Of a stretch of DNA of 64,000 bases, positions 58,818 through 64,000 are shown piece by piece. Origin of the DNA: JAICJC01 sp963709425 (GTDB lineage Bacteria > Actinomycetota > Thermoleophilia > Gaiellales > JAICJC01); the NCBI GenBank assembly GCA_963709425.1, contig CAVPWG010000002.1:62001-126000 (forward strand), in the 5' to 3' direction. The translations under genes and the position numbers were made by a program. The notes under the pieces are model-generated. The model was not told the origin of the DNA and did no database searches. It saw nothing but the letters and a program-made list of their open reading frames with translations. Within the stretch, counting starts at the first letter, position 1. Every line of letters begins with the position of its first letter.

Positions 58818-60623
58818 TTAACCGAGCCGCTGATCGAGATTGACCGCGGCCGAGATCAGCGCCAGGTGCGTGAAGGCCTGCGGGAAGTTCCCGAGCAGCT
58901 CGCCCGACGGCCCGATCTCCTCCGAGTAGAGGCCCAGGTGGTTCGCGTAGGTGAGCATCTTCTCGAACGCCAGCCGCGCCTCGTCGAGCCGGCCGGCGCG
59001 GGCCATAGCCTCGACGTACCAGAACGAGCAGATCGAGAACGTCCCCTCATCGCCCTGGAGCCCGTCCGGCGAGGCGGAGGCGTTGTAGCGGTAGACGAGG
59101 CTGTCGGAGACGAGCTCCTTGCCGATCGCGTCGAGTGTCGAGAGCCACCGCGGGTCCTTCGGCGCGATGAAGCGCGTCAGCGGCATGAGGAGCAGCGAGG
59201 CGTCGAGGACGTCGGACTCGTAGTGCTGCACGAACGCCCCGCGCTTCTCGTTCCAGCCCCGGGTCATGATCTGCTCGGTGACCTCGTCGCGGGCCGAGAG
59301 CCAGGCGACGAGGTCTGCCGGGAGGCCGCGCTGGCGCGCCATGCGGATCGCGCGCTCGATCGCCACCCACGACATGAGCCGCGAGTAGGTGAACTGCTGG
59401 CGCCCGCCACGCGTCTCCCAGATGCCCTCGTCGGGCCGGTCCCAGTTCTTGCAGAGCCACTCGAGCACCTTCACGAGGTCCATCCAGGCGTCGTAGGAGA
59501 TCGGCTCGCCGTACTTGTTGTAGAGGTACACCGAGTCGATCAGCTCGCCGTAGATGTCGAGCTGGAGCTGGTCGGCGGCGCCGTTTCCGATCCGCACCGG
59601 AGCAGATCCGGCGTAGCCCTCGAAGTGGTCGAGCACCTCCTCCTCGAGGTCGGCCCGGCCGTCGACGCCGTACATGATCTGGAGCGGCCCGTCGCCGCGG
59701 CCGGCAGACTCGCGGAAGCGGTCCGTGAGCCACCGCATGAAGGCCTCGGCCTCCTCCGTGAACCCGAGCCGCAGCAAGGCGTAGAGCGAGAACGCCGCGT
59801 CGCGGATCCAGGTGTAGCGGTAGTCCCAGTTGCGCTCGCCGCCCAGCTGCTCGGGAAGGCTCGTGGTCGCGGCCGCGACGATCGCGCCGGAGGGGCGGTA
59901 CGTGAGCAGCTTGAGGGTGAGCGCCGACCGGTTCACCATCTCGCGCCAGCGGCCGCGGTACACGGAATGGTGGAGCCAGCCGCGCCAGTAGCGGACGGTG
60001 TCCTCGAACGCCTCGGCCGCCTCCTCGTCGGTGAGGAGCGGCGGCAGCGGCCCCTCCCCGGCCTGCTCGAGGCTGAAGATCGCGCTCTCGCCGGCGGTGA
60101 GCCGAAACTCGGCAGCCACGCCATCGTCGAGCGGCTCGAGGTCGGTTGCTGTCACGAGCGCCAGGCGCAGGTCGTCGGAGCTGAACGTGGCGCCGTGCTC
60201 GCCGATCAGCGTCGTGTGGGTCGCGCGGCCGTAGTCGAACCGAGGCCGGCAGACGAGCATGAACTTCATCTCGCCGCGCACCCCGAGCACCCGCCGAAGC
60301 AGCTGGCGGCGATGCTCCGGATCGCGGTGGATCGGCATGAAGTCCTGCACCTCGCCCACGCCGTGCGGCGTCAGGAAGCGTGTGATGAGGACGTTCGTGT
60401 CCGGGAAGTAGAGCTGCTTCGTCGCGTAGTCGGAGTGCGCCGGAGCGATCCGGAAGTACCCGCCCTTCTCGGCGTCGAGAATCGCGGCGAAGACGCTGGG
60501 CGCGTCGAATCGCTCGGGGCAGTACCAGTCGATCGTGCCGTCCGTCCCGACCAGCGCCACCGTGTGCAGGTCGCCGATGACGCCATGCTCGGCGATCGGC
60601 AGATAGCGGCGGTCGGCGGTCAC
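58818..60623 (-). CDS. Glycoside hydrolase family 15 enzyme (glucoamylase / trehalase-like)
   Basis: 601 residues. N-terminal beta domain begins IAEHGVIGDLHTVALVGTDGTIDWYCPERFD, typical of the actinobacterial GH15 group that includes trehalases. The (alpha/alpha)6 barrel has NWDYRYTWIRDAAFSLYAL (acid region) and DEGTFSICSFWYVEAMARAGR (base region). No signal peptide, so an intracellular alpha-glucan or trehalose hydrolase. Complete. Downstream pilin gene is 107 bases away. Confidence 0.93.
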   Translation of the reverse strand: MTADRRYLPIAEHGVIGDLHTVALVGTDGTIDWYCPERFDAPSVFAAILDAEKGGYFRIAPAHSDYATKQLYFPDTNVLITRFLTPHGVGEVQDFMPIHRDPEHRRQLLRRVLGVRGEMKFMLVCRPRFDYGRATHTTLIGEHGATFSSDDLRLALVTATDLEPLDDGVAAEFRLTAGESAIFSLEQAGEGPLPPLLTDEEAAEAFEDTVRYWRGWLHHSVYRGRWREMVNRSALTLKLLTYRPSGAIVAAATTSLPEQLGGERNWDYRYTWIRDAAFSLYALLRLGFTEEAEAFMRWLTDRFRESAGRGDGPLQIMYGVDGRADLEEEVLDHFEGYAGSAPVRIGNGAADQLQLDIYGELIDSVYLYNKYGEPISYDAWMDLVKVLEWLCKNWDRPDEGIWETRGGRQQFTYSRLMSWVAIERAIRMARQRGLPADLVAWLSARDEVTEQIMTRGWNEKRGAFVQHYESDVLDASLLLMPLTRFIAPKDPRWLSTLDAIGKELVSDSLVYRYNASASPDGLQGDEGTFSICSFWYVEAMARAGRLDEARLAFEKMLTYANHLGLYSEEIGPSGELLGNFPQAFTHLALISAAVNLDQRLG

Positions 60624-60727
60624 GGCGGGGACGATACCGCGCGGGCTCCGAGGCGCGAGGCCGAGGCTATACTTGCGCCCGGCGCCTTTCCCGAGGCGCC
60701 GTTTCGCCTGGCCGCACGGCCGGACAC

Positions 60728-60801
60728 GGGGGCGTAGTTCAGCTGGTTAGAACGCCGGCCTGTCACGCCGGAGGTCGCGGGTTCGAGTCCCGTCGCTCCC
60801 G
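60728..60801 (+). tRNA. tRNA-Asp (anticodon GUC)
   Basis: 74 bases. Acceptor GGGGGCG pairs (one G-U) with CGCTCCC, discriminator G. Anticodon stem CCGGC/GCCGG, loop CTGTCAC gives GUC. T-loop GGTTCGAGTCCC. The last 25 bases recur, degenerate, at 63328-63352. Confidence 0.95.
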
Positions 60802-60831
60802 CTAAATCCCTGCAAATCTGCATGTTTTGTT

Positions 60832-62175
60832 TCAGTGGAAGCCGAACACCGGCGGGATGACGACCACGACCGTCGCCGCCCACAGCGCGAACACGGGCAG
60901 GTAGGTCGTCTGCCAACGCTCGAGCCGGTGGAGCGTCGTGCGCCGCCTGATGAATCGCACCGCTAGCCAGGCCGCGCCGGCCAGGTTCACGAGCAGCACG
61001 AGGTTGAGACCGAGAGCTGCCGCTCGGTTCGGGGTGAACCCCAGGTCGCCGATCCGGGCGATCATCGCGCCGAGCACCATCAGGTCGAGCACGAGGGCGC
61101 TGACGACGGCGACGAGCTGAACCCGGTCCATCCAGCTCGGCGACGCCGACGGGTCGCGCGCGGACATCCCGTACAGGACGAGCCCGAGGACGACCAGCAG
61201 CAGGGCGTCGAGGACGCTGACGAGCTCGCGGTCGAACGCACCGCCCAGACCGGTCGCCGCATAGACGAGGGCAGCGATCGTCAGCATCACTGCGAAGAGC
61301 GGTGTGAAGATCATCGAGAGCACCGGCGCCATGTTCTCGACGACCCGCTGCTTCGACTCGACGAGCCAGGCCGCGACGACGACGGCGCCCGCCGCTCCCG
61401 AGGGCACCACCCACTGGGCGATCCGGTCGCCGTCCACCCCGACCGGCTGGAAGATCCCGGCGATCAGGGCCATGAGCACGCCGCCGCCGAGCGCGATCAG
61501 CACGTAGTAGATGAACCACTCACCCGTGAAACGGACGAAGTCCATGCGCCGCTCGTGCGAGCGGACCGTGCCGCCCATGTACGTGTAGGCGACCGCGAAC
61601 CAGAGCGCGACGGGCAGACAGAGGGCGACGAGGACCTCGGTGTCCGAGTCCGCATCCCACGGGTAGAGGTTCACCACGAGCGCGGCGACTGCGAACGGCG
61701 CCGCCGTGAGCACCCAGCGCCGCGCATCGAGCTGCCGCCCGCGGGCGAAGTACGCCGCGAGGAACGGCAGCACGAAGAGCGTCGCGTTCCGCGCCAGCCA
61801 GGACATCCCGCCGCCGGAGGACGCGTCCGCCGCGAGACGTGCGATCTGGATCGCGACGGCCGCGCCCAGGGCGAAGACGAGCGCCTCGACCCAGCCGGTG
61901 GACACCAGCGCCGGCCCGTCGTCGCCGCTCCGGAGCAGCTGCTTCCACAGGCGACCGCTGTGCTCGCGGGCGTACTCCCGCGAGAGCGCGTCGACGTCCC
62001 CGAGCCGCTTCACGGCGATCAGGAACCCCTCGTCGTCGGTGAGGCCCGCCGCCTTCAGCTCGGCGATCTGGTAGCGAAGATGATCCTCCAACTCGTCGAG
62101 GTCGTGGCCGTTCACACCCGGCGCGTTCGCGACGTACGCCCGCCACTCCGCGATCTGTACCTCGACGGCCTCCAT
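60832..62175 (-). CDS. Permease-prefix-domain membrane protein (DUF4153-like)
   Basis: 447 residues. Residues 1-75 are a permease-prefix-1-like helical domain (VQIAEWRAYVANAPGVNGHDLDELEDHLRYQIAELKAAGL). About ten helices follow. The upstream PadR gene ends 3 bases before its start; PadR plus permease-prefix pairs are common in actinobacteria and acidobacteria. The membrane protein is presumably under PadR control; its transport role is unknown. Confidence 0.8.
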   Translation of the reverse strand: MEAVEVQIAEWRAYVANAPGVNGHDLDELEDHLRYQIAELKAAGLTDDEGFLIAVKRLGDVDALSREYAREHSGRLWKQLLRSGDDGPALVSTGWVEALVFALGAAVAIQIARLAADASSGGGMSWLARNATLFVLPFLAAYFARGRQLDARRWVLTAAPFAVAALVVNLYPWDADSDTEVLVALCLPVALWFAVAYTYMGGTVRSHERRMDFVRFTGEWFIYYVLIALGGGVLMALIAGIFQPVGVDGDRIAQWVVPSGAAGAVVVAAWLVESKQRVVENMAPVLSMIFTPLFAVMLTIAALVYAATGLGGAFDRELVSVLDALLLVVLGLVLYGMSARDPSASPSWMDRVQLVAVVSALVLDLMVLGAMIARIGDLGFTPNRAAALGLNLVLLVNLAGAAWLAVRFIRRRTTLHRLERWQTTYLPVFALWAATVVVVIPPVFGFH

Positions 62176-62178
62176 CGC

Positions 62179-62538
62179 TCACGCCTCGCGGAGGGCGAAC
62201 GGCGCTCCACCCGGGCCCGGCCAGACGCCGCCGAGCGTGCGCGTGACGGCGACCCATTGCCGCTGCTGGTCGGCGAGCGCGCCTCGCCCCTCGTCGGTGA
62301 TGGCGTAGTACTTGCGGCGACGGCCTTCCGGCGGCGTCCGCCATTCCGTCGTCACGTGGCCGAGCCGCTCGAGGCGGTGGAGCAGCGGGTACAGCATCCC
62401 GTCGGTCCACTCGAGCTCGCCGCCGGAGAGCGCGCGCACCCGCTTCAGGATCGCGTACCCGTAGCTCTCGCCCTCGACCAGGATCGCGAGAACGAGCGGA
62501 GTCGCCGAAGCCGCAACCAGGTCCTTGTCGATGCGCAT
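62179..62538 (-). CDS. PadR-family transcriptional regulator
   Basis: 119 residues. Short PadR form: ATPLVLAILVEGESYGYAILKRVRALSGGELEWTDGMLYPLLHRLERLGHVTTEWRTPPEGRRRKYYAITDEGRGALADQ, with the PEGRRRKYYAITDEGR wing hallmark. Co-transcribed with the downstream membrane gene (3-base gap). Confidence 0.92.
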   Translation of the reverse strand: MRIDKDLVAASATPLVLAILVEGESYGYAILKRVRALSGGELEWTDGMLYPLLHRLERLGHVTTEWRTPPEGRRRKYYAITDEGRGALADQQRQWVAVTRTLGGVWPGPGGAPFALREA

Positions 62539-62701
62539 GCCCGTCCCTTAGCTCGAAGTACCATGCATTGAAGCACAAGGTAACTAGGAGCCGCAAGGCG
62601 TTCGAGGGGAGCGCCGGAAAGCAGGTCCCTACCGCCCCGCTTCCCGAGCCTGACGCGCCAGCGTAGGCGCCCGAGTCGGCCCCCGGTGGTAGCGTCGGGA
62701 C

Positions 62702-63304
62702 GTGATCCGCGCCCACCTCGCGGCAGAGCTCCTCGTCGAAGGCGAGCGCTGGCCCGTGTTCGTCTGGACGATCGACCACCCGGCCGGGCTCGTGCTCGTC
62801 GACACCGGGATGATCGACTCGAGAGCCGAGATCGACGATATGAGCCCGACGCCGCACCCCGAGAACATCCCCCGCGACGTCACCAGCGTCATCAACACCC
62901 ACCTGCATTTCGACCACTGCGGCGGTAACCGCCTCTTTCCGGGCGTACCGATCCACGTCCAGGCGCGCGAGCTCGCCGACGCTCGTTCGGTCGACGACTA
63001 CACGATCCGTGAATGGGTCGACTTCGACGGCGCAACGTATGTCGAGCACGAGGGCGAGGTGGAACTGCTACCGGGAATCCGCCTGCTGCCGGCGCCCGGG
63101 CACACGGACGGACACCAAGTGGTCGTCGTCGAGACCGGCGAGGGCCCGGTCGTCCTCGGAGGCGACGTGGGCACCTCGTTCCGCGAGCTCGAAAGCGGCA
63201 CGACCGAGGGACAGCGTCGCGTGCTCGCCCTCGGCGCGCCTACGTGGCTCTCCCACGCGGGGGAGCCGAAGATCCCGGAACATCGCCCGGATTCGTCATC
63301 ATGA
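62702..63304 (+). CDS. MBL-fold metallo-hydrolase
   Basis: 200 residues from GTG. Zinc motif VINTHLHFDHCGGN (HxHxDH), then LPAPGHTDGHQ and VVLGGDVG. The resemblance is to the lactonase-like branch of the metallo-beta-lactamase superfamily, though the substrate cannot be decided. The tRNA-Asp-like repeat starts 24 bases after its stop. Confidence 0.85.
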   Translation: MIRAHLAAELLVEGERWPVFVWTIDHPAGLVLVDTGMIDSRAEIDDMSPTPHPENIPRDVTSVINTHLHFDHCGGNRLFPGVPIHVQARELADARSVDDYTIREWVDFDGATYVEHEGEVELLPGIRLLPAPGHTDGHQVVVVETGEGPVVLGGDVGTSFRELESGTTEGQRRVLALGAPTWLSHAGEPKIPEHRPDSSS

Positions 63305-63327
63305 CCCGTGTAACGAGCCAGACCGCA

Positions 63328-63352
63328 GCGGGCTCGAGTCCCGCCGCTCCCG
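63328..63352 (+). repeat. Degenerate copy of the tRNA-Asp 3' end
   Basis: 23 of 25 bases match 60777-60801, ending exactly at the discriminator base. The two differences keep the T-stem paired. Same orientation as the intact tRNA. Possible att scar. Confidence 0.55.
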
Positions 63353-63374
63353 TTCCCTTCGGGCTCCGCTCGAT

Positions 63375-63794
63375 CTAATACTCCTCGGACTGCGGCAGGT
63401 CGTCGGTGATGTCGAACCACGGCGCCTTCGAGCCTACGAAGATGTGCTCGGTCGGCCTTATGCCCGGCGTGTCGACCAGCGATCCCATCGCGACGTGCGC
63501 GTACGCGCCGTCCCGGACGACCGAGAAGAGCAGCGATCCGCACTTCGCGCACCGCGCGTCGTGGAGGTTCTCCTCTCCGACGATGAGCAACCCGTCGCCA
63601 CCCTCGATCAGCTCGAGCTTCTCCCGCTCGATGCCGGCGAACGCCTTGAACGCGGAGCCGGTCGCAGCGCGGCAGCGTGAGCAGTGGCAGTTCGCGGCAT
63701 ACAGGAACGCGTCGGCGACCCGGTAGCGCACCGCGCCACACTCACAGCTCCCGGCGAGCAGGCGATCGTCGTCCACCTGCGTAGCATGCCGCAT
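63375..63794 (-). CDS. GFA-like (CENP-V type) zinc protein
   Basis: 139 residues. Zinc ligands: LLAGSCECGAVRY, NCHCSRCRAATGSAF, and ARCAKCGSLLFSV, the family's C-x-C, C-x-C-x2-C and C-x2-C set. GFA (S-hydroxymethylglutathione synthase-like) proteins are mostly of unknown activity in actinobacteria, which lack glutathione. The C-terminal IFVGSKAPWFDITDDLPQSEEY is typical. Confidence 0.88.
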   Translation of the reverse strand: MRHATQVDDDRLLAGSCECGAVRYRVADAFLYAANCHCSRCRAATGSAFKAFAGIEREKLELIEGGDGLLIVGEENLHDARCAKCGSLLFSVVRDGAYAHVAMGSLVDTPGIRPTEHIFVGSKAPWFDITDDLPQSEEY

Positions 63795-63827
63795 CGTGAC
63801 GTTCCACGCCCGCCGAGAGGAGCAGCC

Positions 63828-64000
63828 ATGATCGCCCGCATCTGGAGAGGGGCAGTGCGAAGGAGCGACGGCGACGCGTACAGCCGCTATCTGACCGAGA
63901 CCGGCGTTGCGGGGTACTCCGCGACGGAGGGCAACGCCGGGGTCTGGATGCTGCGGCGCGACGTCGGCGACAACACCGAGTTTCTGATGTTCACGCTCTG
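63828..64000 (+). CDS. Antibiotic biosynthesis monooxygenase-like protein, 3' truncated by window edge
   Basis: 57 visible codons from an ATG with a gagagg ribosome-binding site: MIARIWRGAVRRSDGDAYSR, TETGVAGYSATEGNAGVWML, DNTEFLMFTL. The pattern fits the dimeric alpha/beta-barrel ABM superfamily. The rest is outside the window. Confidence 0.65.
   Translation, partial: MIARIWRGAVRRSDGDAYSRYLTETGVAGYSATEGNAGVWMLRRDVGDNTEFLMFTL

Noticed and set aside
60832..62538. Toxin-antitoxin or CRISPR-related locus
   Set aside because: The genes are a normal PadR/permease-prefix pair; no repeat-spacer array occurs anywhere in the window.

Overview
The window is a 64 kb piece of a high-GC, gene-dense bacterial chromosome. 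Frequent GTG starts, many 4-base ATGA/GTGA overlaps, a DUF3052 protein, a DUF1996 secreted protein, PadR/permease-prefix pairs and a GH15 glucoamylase-like enzyme suggest an actinobacterium, most likely of class Thermoleophilia (Gaiellales or relatives). That placement is an inference from gene content. At least six genes are interrupted by single-base frameshifts, so either the assembly has residual indels or several genes are decaying.

Layout. 1-6.6 kb: end of purH, a glycosyltransferase and DUF3052 pair, an ECF sigma factor with a membrane partner, and an ABC-2 exporter. 6.8-9.0 kb: tdh-kbl threonine degradation. 9.0-19.7 kb: a sugar locus, probably for an amino sugar or small glycoside. 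A cupin/ROK kinase/SIS operon diverges from a binding protein, two permeases, a GH4 glycosidase and a GlcNAc-kinase-like protein; the ABC ATPase and a Gfo/Idh/MocA oxidoreductase follow on the other strand. 19.8-26.2 kb: sthA, a DUF1996 protein, a second ECF sigma factor, an S51 peptidase, and a methyltransferase/PadR divergent pair sharing a double palindromic operator.

26.26-34.85 kb is an integrated element. It is bounded by a 40-bp exact repeat of the 3' half of tRNA-Lys(UUU) and carries a quinol nitric oxide reductase (norZ), a serine recombinase and several tiny zinc-ribbon proteins. 34.8-44.9 kb: tRNA-Lys, GDPD, a ureohydrolase, tRNA-Glu, an arsR-aquaglyceroporin-arsC operon, a PadR/membrane pair and assorted enzymes.

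44.95-50.57 kb encodes an NAD-type formate dehydrogenase. The catalytic subunit has an in-frame TGA at the selenocysteine position, followed 18 nt later by a GGUCU hairpin loop, as in E. coli fdhF. The alpha subunit is also split, and its 2Fe-2S/4Fe-4S N-terminal half is a separate gene placed downstream of the NuoE-NuoF fusion. fdhD ends the operon. 50.6-64 kb: a KdpDE-like two-component system, a PilZ protein, DUF202, DUF72, rhodanese, NlpC/P60, dCMP deaminase, a lone Flp pilin, GH15, tRNA-Val and tRNA-Asp, a PadR/membrane pair, an MBL hydrolase, a GFA-like protein and the start of a monooxygenase-like gene. A degenerate tRNA-Asp 3' end at 63.33 kb suggests a second small insertion scar.
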